A stretch of DNA of 64,000 bases from Nocardia takedensis NBRC 100417 (GTDB lineage: Bacteria; Actinomycetota; Actinomycetes; Mycobacteriales; Mycobacteriaceae). The position numbers and the translations under genes were made by a program. Numbering within the stretch: the first letter of the stretch is position 1; each line of letters opens with the position of its first letter. Of the stretch, positions 9,713 to 19,145 are shown in pieces. The notes beneath the pieces are model-generated. The model was not told the DNA's origin and ran no database searches. It saw only the letters and a program-made list of their open reading frames with translations. The stretch spans positions 213,986 through 277,985 of the forward strand of contig NZ_BAGG01000115.1 of NCBI RefSeq assembly GCF_000308695.1. The letters are read 5' to 3'.

Positions 9713-10411
9713 ATGACCGACACCACCACCCACACCTCCCACACCCACGACCACGACCACAACCGCGGTGACGGCGACCAGCCCGCCGATCCCAAGGAGT
9801 TCTGGGAAGGCTTCTACCGGGAGCGCGGCCAGATCTGGACCGGCGACCCGAACCCGCTGCTGGTCCGCGAGGCGAGCGATCTGCCGCCCGGCGCCGCGCT
9901 CGACCTGGGCTGCGGCGAGGGCGGCGACGCGGTCTGGCTGGCCGCACGCGGCTGGCGGGTCACCGCGGTCGACATCGCCGCGACCGCACTGAGCCGGGCC
10001 GCCGCGCACGCCGAACAGGCCGGGGTCCGCGACCGGATCACCTTCGCCGAACACGACCTGAACGTCAGCTTCCCCGAGGGTGAGTTCGATCTGGTGTCCG
10101 CGCAGTTCTTCCACAGCCCGGTCGCCCAGGAGGCCGAGCGCTCCGCGGTGCTGCGCCGCGCGGCCGAGGCGGTCGCCGTCGACGGCGTGCTGCTGGTCGC
10201 CGGCCACGCGGGCTGGCCGTCCTTCGTCGAGGACCCGCCGCACCCGGATGTGCACTTCCCCACCGTCGAGGAGGTGCTGCGCGCCCTCGACCTGCCCGAG
10301 GACCGCTGGACGGTGGAAGCCTCCGAGGAAGTGCACCGCGAGGTGACCTGGCCCGACGGGAAGACCGGCATCCGCGCCGACAACATCCTGCGCCTGCGCC
10401 GCCGCGCCTGA
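9713..10411 (+). CDS. Class I SAM-dependent methyltransferase with His-rich N-terminus
   Basis: A 232-residue methyltransferase of the TehB/thiopurine-type group. The SAM loop ALDLGCGEGGDAVWLAARGW (motif I), the VDIAATAL acidic strand, FAEHDLNVSFPEGEFDLV and a DGVLLVAGH strand are visible. Unusually it opens with a His/Asp/Thr stretch (TTTHTSHTHDHDHN) before the fold begins at about residue 25. The segment could bind metal, but this is inference. The start is fixed by ATG 9713. The substrate is unknown. Confidence 0.88.
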   Translation: MTDTTTHTSHTHDHDHNRGDGDQPADPKEFWEGFYRERGQIWTGDPNPLLVREASDLPPGAALDLGCGEGGDAVWLAARGWRVTAVDIAATALSRAAAHAEQAGVRDRITFAEHDLNVSFPEGEFDLVSAQFFHSPVAQEAERSAVLRRAAEAVAVDGVLLVAGHAGWPSFVEDPPHPDVHFPTVEEVLRALDLPEDRWTVEASEEVHREVTWPDGKTGIRADNILRLRRRA

Positions 10412-10476
10412 CGGTCACAGGAACCTCACAGCGGAGAGCCGGCCTGGCTGTAGCAGCGGTGACGATCGTTGTCCCC

Positions 10477-11727
10477 ATGACCGACACCGCCACCGCCGAG
10501 CACCGGGCGGATTCGACCGCAGCGGTGGTCACGCCCGTCCTGGACGTCGTGATCCCCGTCTACAACGAACAGGCCGATCTCGCGGTGTGCGTGCGCCGAC
10601 TGCACGCGCACCTGCGCGACGGCTTCCCCTTCCCCGCCCGGATCACCATCGCCGACAACGCCAGCACCGACGACACCCTGCGCGTCGCCGGCGACCTGGC
10701 CCGCGAATTCGCCGACGTCGAGGTGGTCCACCTCGACGCCAAAGGGCGCGGCCGCGCGCTGCGCGCGGTGTGGGAACGGTCGGACGCCGAGATCGTCGCC
10801 TACATGGACGTCGACCTGTCCACCGATCTCAACGCGCTGCTGCCGCTGGTCGCCCCGCTGATCACCGGACATTCCGACATCGCGATCGGCACTCGCCTCG
10901 ACGCCTCCTCCCGGGTGGTGCGCGGGCGCAAACGCGAATTCGTCTCCCGCTGCTACAACCTCATCCTGCGCGCCTCTCTGCGCGCCGGATTCTCCGACGC
11001 GCAATGCGGGTTCAAGGCGATGCGCACCGAGATCGCGCGCCGCCTGCTGCCGCTGGTCGAGGACGGCGAATGGTTCTTCGACACCGAACTGCTCGTCCTG
11101 GCCGAACGCGCGGGACTGCGCATCCACGAGGTCCCCGTCGACTGGATCGATGATCCCGACAGCACCGTCGACATCGTCGACACCGCCCGCAAGGACCTGC
11201 TCGGCGTGTGGCGGTTGCTGCGCGGCCTGACCACGGGCGCCCTGCCGCTGGAGGAACTGCGCGCCGCCGTCGGGCGGGAACCGCTGGTGCCGGGCGTGCC
11301 GTTGGGCATGGTCGGGCAGGTCGCCCGCTTCGCCATCGTCGGCGTCTGCTCCACCGTCGCCTACGCCCTGCTCTACGTGCTGATCCAGCCGTTCGGCGGT
11401 CCGCAGGTCGCCAACTTCGCGGCGCTGCTGATCACCGCGATCGGCAACACCGCCGCCAACCGCGCGTTCACCTTCGGCGTGCGCGGCTCGAAAGACGTTG
11501 TCACCCATCAGTTCCAAGGTCTGCTGATCTTCGCCTTCGGGCTGCTGGTCACCAGCGGGTCGCTGTTCGCGCTGCACCGCTTCGTGCCCGGCGCGTCCCT
11601 GCACGTCGAACTGCTCGTGCTGGTGCTGGCCAACCTGGTCGCCACCCTCACCCGTTTCCTCGGACTGCGGTGGGTCTTCCGCGACAGCGGCCCCACCGGC
11701 GAACTCACGGAGGTGACCGCCCGATGA
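10477..11727 (+). CDS. GT2 polyprenyl-phosphate glycosyltransferase fused to GtrA membrane domain
   Basis: A 416-residue fusion. Residues about 20-255 form a DPM1/GtrB-like GT2 domain (VVIPVYNEQADL, a MDVDLSTDL metal-binding DxD region and an ARKDLLGVWRLLRG end). Residues about 280-400 form the four-helix GtrA domain (QVARFAIVGVCSTVAYALLYV, NFAALLITAIGNTAANRAFTF). Such proteins make polyprenyl-phosphate-linked sugars and help flip them across the membrane. The stop overlaps the start of the GT39 gene by 4 bp (ATGA), so the products probably act in sequence: donor synthesis, then outer-face transfer. Confidence 0.92.
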   Translation: MTDTATAEHRADSTAAVVTPVLDVVIPVYNEQADLAVCVRRLHAHLRDGFPFPARITIADNASTDDTLRVAGDLAREFADVEVVHLDAKGRGRALRAVWERSDAEIVAYMDVDLSTDLNALLPLVAPLITGHSDIAIGTRLDASSRVVRGRKREFVSRCYNLILRASLRAGFSDAQCGFKAMRTEIARRLLPLVEDGEWFFDTELLVLAERAGLRIHEVPVDWIDDPDSTVDIVDTARKDLLGVWRLLRGLTTGALPLEELRAAVGREPLVPGVPLGMVGQVARFAIVGVCSTVAYALLYVLIQPFGGPQVANFAALLITAIGNTAANRAFTFGVRGSKDVVTHQFQGLLIFAFGLLVTSGSLFALHRFVPGASLHVELLVLVLANLVATLTRFLGLRWVFRDSGPTGELTEVTAR

Positions 11728-13817
11728 CCGCGACCCTTGCCCCGCCCACCGCGGCGGACCTGCCCCGCGCCCACGCCCGCGGTCGGATCGGCCGCGAATA
11801 TCCCGCGCTCGCGGTGCTGCTGCTCGGCACCGCCGTCGCCTATCTGTGCAACCTCGGCGCCAACGGCTGGGCCAATTCCTTCTATTCCGCTGCCGTGCAG
11901 GCAGGTTCGGTGTCCTGGAAGGCGTTCTTCTTCGGCTCCTCCGACGCCGCCAACTCGATCACCGTCGACAAACCGCCCGCCTCGCTGTGGGTGATGGAAC
12001 TGTCGGCGCGCCTGTTCGGGCTCAACAGTTGGAGCATCCTCGTCCCGCAGGTGCTACTCGGCGTCGGCACCGTCGCGCTGCTGTGGGCGACCGTGCGCAA
12101 GCCGTTCGGGCCCACCGCCGGACTGCTCGCCGGCCTCGCGCTGGCCGTCACCCCGGTGGCCGCGTTGATGTTCCGGTTCAACAATCCTGACGCGCTGCTG
12201 GTGTTCCTCATGGTCGCCGCCGCCTGGGCGATGACCAACGCGCTGCGCGACGGCCGACTGCGCTGGCTCCTCCTCACCGGCGCGTTCATCGGATTCGGTT
12301 TCCTGACAAAGCAATTGCAGGTCCTGCTGGTCGTGCCCGCCCTCGCGCTCACCTACCTGATCGCGGGCCCGCCCGCCCTCGGCAAACGCGTACTGCACCT
12401 GCTCGCCGCGGGCGCGTCGATGATCGTCGCGGCCGGATGGTGGCTGCTGGCCGTGGAACTGTGGCCCGCCGACTCCCGCCCCTGGATCGGCGGCTCCCAC
12501 GACAACTCCATCCTCGAACTCACCCTCGGCTACAACGGACTCGGCCGCCTCAACGGCGAGGAGACCGGCAGCGTCGGCCCCGGCGGCGAACTCCCGCCCG
12601 GCGGCAACGGCATGTGGGGCAGCACCGGCATCACCCGCCTGTTCGAGCCCGCCCAGGGCGGTCAGATCGCCTGGCTGCTCCCCGCCGCCCTGATCGGGCT
12701 GCTCGCCGGACTCCTGTTGCGCGGCAAGGGCGCCCGCACCGACGACCGTCGCGCCGCGCTGATCCTGTGGGGTGGCTGGCTGCTGGTGACCGGCCTGGTG
12801 TTCAGCTATATGGCCGGCATCTTCCACCAGTACTACACCGTCGCCCTGGCCCCCGCGATCGCCGCACTCGTCGGCGCCAGCGCGGTCCAGATGTGGGCCG
12901 CCCGCGACCGCGCGTGGGTGCGCTTCGCCCTCGCCGCCACGGTCGGACTCACCACCGCCACCGCGTGGCTGCTGCTCACCCGCAGCGCCGAGTTCCTGCC
13001 CTGGCTGCGCTGGACCGTCCTCGCTCTGGGCATCGTCACCACGATCGCCCTGCTCGTGCGGATCACCGGCAAGGTGGCGCTGGTCGTCGCCTCGGCCGCC
13101 GTCCTCGTCGGCATCGCGGGCCCCGTCGCCTACTCCGCCGACACCATCGCCGGCGCGCACCAGGGGTCGATACCCTCCGCCGGGCCGAACGTGGGCGGGA
13201 TGCACGGCGGGCCCGGAGGTATGGGCGGCCCGGACGGACAGAACCGGTTCGGGCAGGACGGGCGTCGCGGACAGGACGGAAACGGTGCCGCAGCAGACGG
13301 TTTCACCAACGGCGCACCGGCCAACGGGATGCCGAACGGTGGGGCATCCACCGCACCCGGCGGTGCCGCCGCCAACGGTTCGACGCCGCCCACCTCGGAC
13401 GGCACCACCACCGGCGGCACAACCACCACGAACGGCACCACCCGCTCCGACGGCGGCTTCGGCCCGGGCGGTTTCCTCGGCTCCTCCACCCCGAGCGCCC
13501 GGGTGACCGCCCTGCTCGAAGCCGACTCCGACGCCTACACCTGGGTCGCGGCGGCCATCGGCTCCAACAGCGCCGCCGGCTACCAACTCGCCACCGAACT
13601 CCCGGTCATGCCGATCGGCGGCTTCAACGGCAGCGACCCCTCCCCCACCCTCGCCCAATTCCAGGAGTACGTCGCCCAGGGCCGCATCCACTACTTCATC
13701 GGCGGCGGCCGAGGCGGCCCCGGCGGCGGCAACTCCGAGATCTCCACCTGGGTCCAACAGAACTTCACCGCCACCGAAGTGGACGGCGTAACCCTCTACG
13801 ACCTCACCACCAAATAG
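11724..13817 (+). CDS. ArnT/YkcB-like GT39 family glycosyltransferase
   Basis: A 697-residue integral-membrane glycosyltransferase of the GT-C fold that uses polyprenyl-phosphate sugars. The ArnT-like start (LCNLGANGWANSFYSAAVQAG, then SITVDKPPASLW with the catalytic-loop Asp) and many membrane segments span residues 25-475. Residues about 477-587 are a Gly/Asn/Thr-rich low-complexity stretch, followed by a soluble C-terminal domain of about 110 residues (YTWVAAAIGSNSAAGYQLA, VMPIGGFNG, YVAQGRIHYFIGGG). GGAGGTGA precedes ATG 11724, coupled to the GT2-GtrA gene. The acceptor is probably a cell-envelope glycan, lipid or protein; this is inference. Confidence 0.9.
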   Translation: MTATLAPPTAADLPRAHARGRIGREYPALAVLLLGTAVAYLCNLGANGWANSFYSAAVQAGSVSWKAFFFGSSDAANSITVDKPPASLWVMELSARLFGLNSWSILVPQVLLGVGTVALLWATVRKPFGPTAGLLAGLALAVTPVAALMFRFNNPDALLVFLMVAAAWAMTNALRDGRLRWLLLTGAFIGFGFLTKQLQVLLVVPALALTYLIAGPPALGKRVLHLLAAGASMIVAAGWWLLAVELWPADSRPWIGGSHDNSILELTLGYNGLGRLNGEETGSVGPGGELPPGGNGMWGSTGITRLFEPAQGGQIAWLLPAALIGLLAGLLLRGKGARTDDRRAALILWGGWLLVTGLVFSYMAGIFHQYYTVALAPAIAALVGASAVQMWAARDRAWVRFALAATVGLTTATAWLLLTRSAEFLPWLRWTVLALGIVTTIALLVRITGKVALVVASAAVLVGIAGPVAYSADTIAGAHQGSIPSAGPNVGGMHGGPGGMGGPDGQNRFGQDGRRGQDGNGAAADGFTNGAPANGMPNGGASTAPGGAAANGSTPPTSDGTTTGGTTTTNGTTRSDGGFGPGGFLGSSTPSARVTALLEADSDAYTWVAAAIGSNSAAGYQLATELPVMPIGGFNGSDPSPTLAQFQEYVAQGRIHYFIGGGRGGPGGGNSEISTWVQQNFTATEVDGVTLYDLTTK

Positions 13818-13828
13818 CCCCTCCCCTC

Positions 13829-13860
13829 GAACGCGCCCACCCCGCCAGGTGGGCGCGTTC
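13829..13860 (+). terminator. Strong hairpin terminator after the glycosyltransferase operon
   Basis: Perfect 13-bp stem GAACGCGCCCACC / GGTGGGCGCGTTC with a 6-nt loop, 11 bases after the GT39 stop. There is no U-tract, as is usual for actinobacterial terminators. Confidence 0.8.
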
Positions 13861-14098
13861 CCCATTCGAAACCACGACCACCGAACTCCCCGTCGAGCCG
13901 GTCCGCGCCCCAATTCACAGCCGGACCCTCGCTCGACACACCAATAATTACGTCACGAGTAAGTATTGATGCCTTCGCTCGGCCCACCTCGTCCGCGACG
14001 CGATCCGCACCAGCGACACCACGGCCGCCGAAGTGGTCGAGCCCCTCCGTCCCAACGCCCGCCACAGGAGGCGGATTTCGCCGGCTAAGCTCGCGGGC

Positions 14099-14413
14099 AT
14101 GGCTGAACACGTCGTGGTCACGACCACCACGGACACCGAGGAAGCGGCGCTCGGGATCGCGCGCGGAGTGGTGGAGAATCGACTCGGCGCGTGCGCCCAG
14201 ATCCACCCCCTCCGCAGCGTCTTCCGTTGGGAGGGAGAGGTTCAGGACGAGACCGAGTGGCGGGTCGACATCAAGACCGTCGCCGACAAGGTCGCACCGC
14301 TGATCGAGCACATCGAATCCGTGCACAGTTATGACGTGCCCGAAGTCCTCGTGACACCGATCGTCGCTGGCTCCGAAGCCTACCTCCGCTGGCTGGGCAC
14401 CGAAACCCACTGA
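14099..14413 (+). CDS. cutA: Divalent-cation tolerance protein CutA
   Basis: A 104-residue trimer-forming CutA1 protein. It runs MAEHVVVTTTTDTEEAALGIARGVVENRLGACAQIHP, then SVFRWEGEVQDETEW and VHSYDVPEVLVTPIVAGSEAYLRWL. These contain the family's ACAQI, RWEG and YDVPE motifs, and the length is typical. ATG 14099 is chosen over the longer open frame; a TAAGCT hexamer ends seven bases before it, suggesting a leaderless mRNA. CutA is linked to copper and other metal tolerance in Escherichia coli, though the mechanism is unsettled. The gap from 13861 holds no gene I can support. Confidence 0.93.
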   Translation: MAEHVVVTTTTDTEEAALGIARGVVENRLGACAQIHPLRSVFRWEGEVQDETEWRVDIKTVADKVAPLIEHIESVHSYDVPEVLVTPIVAGSEAYLRWLGTETH

Positions 14414-14488
14414 CCAGGTGAACACCTCGGGTCCGAGCTCGCATCGCGGATAGATCCGAGAGCCACGGTCACCCCATGTGTAGTGCGG

Positions 14489-15157
14489 TCAATCGCAATC
14501 TGCCGTGGGCTCGGTGCGAGGTGCCCCGGTCTTCAGAGCCGCGCGCATATCGAGCACGAATCGATCCATCGATGAAGAAGGATTGTCGTGGGGAAAGTCG
14601 GTGCAGTCTCGCCGATGTTTCTCTCGCAGAGATCCCGCACGACGGATCGCCTCGTCCACCATTTTCATGTACAGCGGGCCATCGAGATGCTTGCCGCCGG
14701 AATCGTCCAGTTCATTCCTGAGTTGGATCGCGGCGTTGGTCGACAGATGTCCCGAATGGCGCACGTGATGCAGGATCAACCACACCTCGAAGCAGGGGTT
14801 GCTGATCGCGAGGTGGACACCGTTGTCCCGGGCCATCTGCCGTGCCCGATCGAGGTGGGGGTGCCGATCGGGGGATTCGACGTCGAATACGCACCAGTAG
14901 GAATCGATATCGAGATCGGCGCGGCGTTTATCGGCGCAGGCTGCCTCGACAAGGCGCATCGGCGTCGCTCCCGCCTCCTCGATGGAGACGTCCACCGACA
15001 CCGAGTCGATGAACTCGGGGAGTCTTTTCAGCGCATCGATGTACTCGGGTTCGGTGGTCACGCCCTCCACGTACACCCGTAGAGTTGTCCGCACAGCGGT
15101 CGATTCCGTCTTCCGCTTGAGCGATCTGGGATTCTTACCTCGATTCTTCGCACTCAC
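14489..15157 (-). CDS. rloB: RloB-family protein (AbiLii-like)
   Basis: A 222-residue RloB-domain protein. It has a basic start (SAKNRGKNPRSLKRKTES), then TTLRVYVEGVTTEPEYIDAL (the VEGxxTE motif of the Toprim-like RloB fold), YWCVFDVESPDRH (the acidic strand) and the AISNPCFEVWLILHHV motif typical of the family. GTG 15157 overlaps the stop of the upstream ATPase gene by 4 bp. RloB proteins are fixed partners of RloA ATPases in anti-phage abortive-infection systems of the AbiL type. The Toprim-like acidic residues suggest nuclease activity; the target is unknown. Confidence 0.88.
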   Translation of the reverse strand: MSAKNRGKNPRSLKRKTESTAVRTTLRVYVEGVTTEPEYIDALKRLPEFIDSVSVDVSIEEAGATPMRLVEAACADKRRADLDIDSYWCVFDVESPDRHPHLDRARQMARDNGVHLAISNPCFEVWLILHHVRHSGHLSTNAAIQLRNELDDSGGKHLDGPLYMKMVDEAIRRAGSLREKHRRDCTDFPHDNPSSSMDRFVLDMRAALKTGAPRTEPTADCD

Positions 15158-16425
15158 CCCAACAGCCCCAGCTCGTGGAGGATATCCGGATGCGAGACAT
15201 CGGGTAGCGCACCGAATCGTCCACTCAGATAGCCGCTTTCCAGGTTGGCGGACTTCCGGACCCGCTCACCGGCGAAGTCGGAGAGCGCCGCGAAGCGCGT
15301 CGATCCGCTCGTCGTCTTCTGAGTCAGCCAGACCTCGTCACGGTTGAGGTGATTCAAGAGGTTGGTGTCGTGCGACGTGAAGAGCAACTGCGCTCCGCGC
15401 GGATTGGACTTTCTGCCTTTGAACAGTTTGATCAGTTGCGCCGTGAGGGTGGGGTGCAGGTTGGCATCTAGCTCATCGAAGAGGATCAGGGTTCCCGAAC
15501 CCAGCGCGTCGAGTACCGGCCCGATCAGTTGGAACCAGGTCCGTGTGCCAGCCGACTCGTGACGATAGTCGAACGCGAGTCGCTCGCTGTCGGCGGCGTG
15601 CACGAGTTGCGGGGTGCGGCGGGTGACCTGTTCACCTCGGCCCACCTCCACTTGGGCTTCTTCTATTTCCACGTCCACCACGCCGAGATCAGCGAGTTGC
15701 AGCAGCGCCATCGCCTGTTGTCGAGCGGAGCGCCATCCCGGCTCGTCCGAAGTGATTCCGTCCCCGAAGAGGTCGAGCTCTTCTTCTTGCGGGACATCGA
15801 AAAGGCGGAGCGATTGCCGGATACCCACGAAGCGCCCGGACCCGTTCAGCGACTGGCCGAGTATTCTCATCTGGACCAGTGCCCGCGAGAACGCGGATGT
15901 TATCGGCTCATCGAATCGGCGCATGATGGACAGCGCCAAGGACCTATCGGTCAGGAGCGTTCGTGTTCCGGATAGTTCTCCGAGTCCTCGCTGCAAGGTG
16001 AGTTCATTCGCCTCGCGCTCGAATACGCGACGTCGGCGTCCTTCGGGGTAGTGGAACAGCGCCTCGTAACTGACGCGATGGCGTCCGACATCGAGGAGGT
16101 ATTCGAAGCGGACTCCGTCGACCTCCAACTCGAGGATGAACGACGAATCCTCGGCCTTCGCCCGGCCGAACGCGAACGGTTCGACCGGGATCTCGTCGTC
16201 CCAAGCGCGCAGGGAGTTCTGTACCGAGGTCCGAAGCCACGCCAGCGCCGCCAGGACGTTGGACTTGCCCGAGGCGTTGGGCCCGTAGATCCCCGCGACC
16301 GGCACCAGCGACGCCCCCAATTTGGCGTGAGTCCGCGCCTCGGGCCGGTCGTCGACCGCGACCATCGACAGTTCCGCGGGCTCCAGTATCGAGCGGAAGT
16401 TCTCTACTTCGAACCGGATGAGCAT
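15154..16425 (-). CDS. rloA: RloA-like AAA ATPase (AbiLi-like)
   Basis: A 423-residue ABC/SMC-like ATPase. MLIRFEVENFRSILEPAELSMVA is the classic OLD/RloA start. Walker A is GPNASGKS (48-55), Walker B is LILFDELDANLHP near residue 325, and the switch is LLFTSHDTNLL. ATG 16425 has GAGGTG seven bases upstream. It is translationally coupled to rloB. In known AbiL/RloAB systems the ATPase probably senses infection and licenses the partner. Codon use is less GC-skewed than in neighbouring metabolic genes, which fits acquisition. Confidence 0.88.
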   Translation of the reverse strand: MLIRFEVENFRSILEPAELSMVAVDDRPEARTHAKLGASLVPVAGIYGPNASGKSNVLAALAWLRTSVQNSLRAWDDEIPVEPFAFGRAKAEDSSFILELEVDGVRFEYLLDVGRHRVSYEALFHYPEGRRRRVFEREANELTLQRGLGELSGTRTLLTDRSLALSIMRRFDEPITSAFSRALVQMRILGQSLNGSGRFVGIRQSLRLFDVPQEEELDLFGDGITSDEPGWRSARQQAMALLQLADLGVVDVEIEEAQVEVGRGEQVTRRTPQLVHAADSERLAFDYRHESAGTRTWFQLIGPVLDALGSGTLILFDELDANLHPTLTAQLIKLFKGRKSNPRGAQLLFTSHDTNLLNHLNRDEVWLTQKTTSGSTRFAALSDFAGERVRKSANLESGYLSGRFGALPDVSHPDILHELGLLG

Positions 16426-16580
16426 CGGCACCTCACTGCACTTGGACCGGCATCTTCGTCGAAACCGTACCAAATAGGGCCTTGATCAACGCCTGAGCAG
16501 CAATCTGAGGCAGCACCTGACGGACGCCGGCCGGGGAAGGGCGGATCAACCCTCGGCTTCGAGGCGGGTGACGATCAGGT

Positions 16581-17210
16581 TCAGCGGACGGCCGTGGGGT
16601 GGAGGGAGGTGTGGAGGGTGGCGGACCATTGGGTGACGATTTGTTGGCGGCGGGCGGAGTCGTCGGTGAGGACGTCGGCGAGGCCGAGGCCGCGGGCGAG
16701 GTCGAGGGTGGCTTGGACGAGGTGGTGGGCGACGGGGTCGGTGTCGTCGACGCCGAGGGCTTCGACGGCGCGGCGGTGGGAGGCGCGGCCGAAGCGGGCT
16801 TCGAGGGGGACGATGCGTTCGCGCAGGGCGGGGTCGGCGGCGGCGTGGGTCCAGACCTGTAGGGCCGCTTTGAACAGGTTGCTGGTGTAGGACTCGACCA
16901 GGCCCGCGACGACGGCTTCGGTGCGGGCGAGGCCGTCGACTTTCTCGGTGAGCGCGGCGGCTTCGCGTTTGGCTTGGTCGTTGCGGATGTCGAACATGTA
17001 TTCCAGGGCGGCGGTGATGAGTTCTTCCCGGGTGGGGAAGTGGTGTTGGGCTGCCCCGCGCGACACCCCGGCCCGTTCGGCGACGACGGCGACGGTCGCG
17101 GCGGCCCAGCCGGTTTGGGCCAGGCAGTCGATGGTCGCCTCCAACAGGCGCTGCCGGGTGGCTCGGCTGCGGTCCTGTTTGGGTTCGTGGGGTGTCGCCA
17201 TGTCGATCAT
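16581..17210 (-). CDS. TetR family regulator, last gene of the acyl-CoA operon
   Basis: A 209-residue TetR protein with an N-terminal HTH (GWAAATVAVVAERAGVSRGAAQHHFPTREELITAALEYMF, about residues 33-72). ATG 17210 overlaps the stop of the enoyl-CoA hydratase gene (ATGA), so the regulator is translated as the tail of the catabolic operon; ATG 17201 is the alternative. Placing the repressor last gives feedback control. The likely operator is CAAGC-N6-GCTTG at 25777-25792, ahead of the first gene. Related actinobacterial repressors sense acyl-CoA ligands; the ligand here is not known. Confidence 0.9.
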   Translation of the reverse strand: MIDMATPHEPKQDRSRATRQRLLEATIDCLAQTGWAAATVAVVAERAGVSRGAAQHHFPTREELITAALEYMFDIRNDQAKREAAALTEKVDGLARTEAVVAGLVESYTSNLFKAALQVWTHAAADPALRERIVPLEARFGRASHRRAVEALGVDDTDPVAHHLVQATLDLARGLGLADVLTDDSARRQQIVTQWSATLHTSLHPTAVR

Positions 17211-17977
17211 TCTGCCCAGGTCGGTGGGCGGCGCTGGAGGAAGGCCGTCATGCCTTCGCGCACCTCGGGGCTGCCGAAGAAGCTCGCGGAGCGGCGCGCG
17301 AGGTCTTCGGCGGAGGTGGCGATCTCGGCGAGCACCGGCGCGTTGACCAGCCGTTTGGCTTCGGCGAGCGCTTGCGGCGCGCCTTTGCGCAGTTCAGCGC
17401 ACAGGCGGGCCACTTCGGCGGCGGGGTCGTCGGCGGTCAGGGTGACCAGTCCGATGGACGCGGCGGTGGCGGCGTCGAATTTCTCACCGGTCAGGTAGTA
17501 GCGGCTCGCGGCCCTGGGGTCCAGGCGCGGCAGCAGCGTGAGCGAGATCATGAAGGGGGCGAGTCCGATGCGCACTTCGGTGAGCGCGAAGGAACTGCCG
17601 GGGCCCGCGACGACGATGTCGCAGCCCGCGACGATGCCCATGCCGCCCGCGCGCACGTTCCCGTCGATCTGGGCGAGCACCGGTTTCGGCGTCGCCACGA
17701 GCGCGCGCAGGACCGCGATCATGGCACGGGAGCGTTCGTCCATGGCGAGGGCGGGGTCGGCGTCGCTCGCCTCGCTCAGGTCGGCGCCCGCGCAGAAGGT
17801 GTTGCCGGTGTGGGCGAGCACGATCGCGCGGACGTCGGGGTCACCGGCCGCCCTGTCCAGTCCGTCGAGCAGTTCGGTGACCAGGCGGGAGGACAGCGCG
17901 TTGCGGTTGTGCGGGGAGTCGAGGGTGAGGGTCGCGATGCGCTCGCGCACCTCGTAGCGCACGTACGGGTCGGTCAC
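17207..17977 (-). CDS. Enoyl-CoA hydratase/isomerase
   Basis: A 256-residue crotonase-fold protein. It has the CoA-binding LDSPHNRNALSSRLV segment, the oxyanion loop NTFCAGADLSEA and the IDGNVRAGGMGIVAGCDIVVAG helix with the second oxyanion Gly. The catalytic-position region reads ALTEVRIGLAPFMISLTLLPRL, where classical hydratases have two Glu residues, so the exact reaction may differ (hydratase, lyase or isohexenylglutaconyl-type hydratase). It begins 11 bp after the acyl-CoA dehydrogenase stop. It corresponds in position to echA7 (Rv0971c) of M. tuberculosis. Confidence 0.92.
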   Translation of the reverse strand: MTDPYVRYEVRERIATLTLDSPHNRNALSSRLVTELLDGLDRAAGDPDVRAIVLAHTGNTFCAGADLSEASDADPALAMDERSRAMIAVLRALVATPKPVLAQIDGNVRAGGMGIVAGCDIVVAGPGSSFALTEVRIGLAPFMISLTLLPRLDPRAASRYYLTGEKFDAATAASIGLVTLTADDPAAEVARLCAELRKGAPQALAEAKRLVNAPVLAEIATSAEDLARRSASFFGSPEVREGMTAFLQRRPPTWAE

Positions 17978-17988
17978 GGGCGTCTCCG

Positions 17989-19145
17989 TCAGTAGGACTT
18001 GGGCAGGCCGAGGGAATGCTGGGCGACGAAGTTGAGCACCATCTCCCTGCTGACCGGCGCGATGCGGCCGATGCGGGCGGCGGCGAGCATGGCGGCCAAA
18101 CCGTAGTCGCTGGTCAGTCCGGCGCCGCCGTGGGTCTGGATGGCTTGGTCGAGGGCGCGGATACTGGCTTCGGCGGCGGCGTATTTGGCCATGTTGGCGG
18201 CTTCGGCGGCCCCCATCTCGTCGCCTTCGTCGTAGAGGACGGCGGCTTTCTGCATCATCAGTTTCGCCAGTTCGAGTTCGACCTTGACCTGGGCGAGCGG
18301 ATGCGAGATGCCTTGGTGCGCACCGATCGGGGTCTTCCAGACGGTGCGCTGCTTGGCGTATTCGACGGCGCGGTCGATGGCGTAGCGGGCGATGCCGACG
18401 GCCATCGCGGCGCCCATGATGCGTTCCGGGTTGAGGCCGGCGAACAGTTGCATGAGCGCGGCGTCCTCTTTGCCGACCAGCGCGGTGGACGGCAACCGGA
18501 CGTCGTCGAGGAACAGGTTGTACTGGTGGTCGGGTTCGATGATGTCCATCTGCTGGGCCACCTTGGTGAAGCCGGGGGCGTCGGTGGGGACGATGAACAG
18601 GGCGGGCTTGAGTTTGCCGGTCTTGTGGTCCTCGGTGCGCGAGACGATCAGCACGGCTTCGGCCTGGTCGACGCCGGAGATGAAGATCTTGCGGCCGTTG
18701 AGGATCCAGTCGTCACCGTCGCGCCGGGCGGTGGTGGTGATCTGGTGCGAGTTGGAGCCGGCGTCGGGTTCGGTGATGCCGAAGACCATTTTCGCGCTGC
18801 CGTCGGCCAGGCGCGGCAGCCAGTTCTGCTTCTGTTCGTCGGTGCCGTACTTGGTGATGATGGTGCCGCAGATGGCCGGGGAGACCACCATGAGCAGCAG
18901 GCCCGCGCCCTGCGCGGACAGTTCCTCCATCACCAGCGCGAGTTCGTACATGCCCGCGCCGCCGCCGCCGAATTCCTCGGGCAGGTTGACGCCGAGGAAG
19001 CCGAGCGCGCCCGCCTCGGCCCACAGTTCGTCGAGTGGTTCGTTGCGGCGGGCCTTGGGCAGCACGTAGTCGCGGTAGGTGTATTTCTCGGCGAGGGCGG
19101 CCACGGCCGCGCGCAGCGCCTTGCGTTCGTCGGTCTCGATGAAGC

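Noticed and set aside
12054..13913. 619-codon minus-strand frame opposite the GT39 gene
   Set aside because: Gly/Ala/Glu-rich antisense shadow of a well-supported membrane enzyme.
14489..16425. Prophage remnant around rloA/rloB
   Set aside because: No integrase, structural phage genes, tRNA or direct-repeat ends were found nearby.
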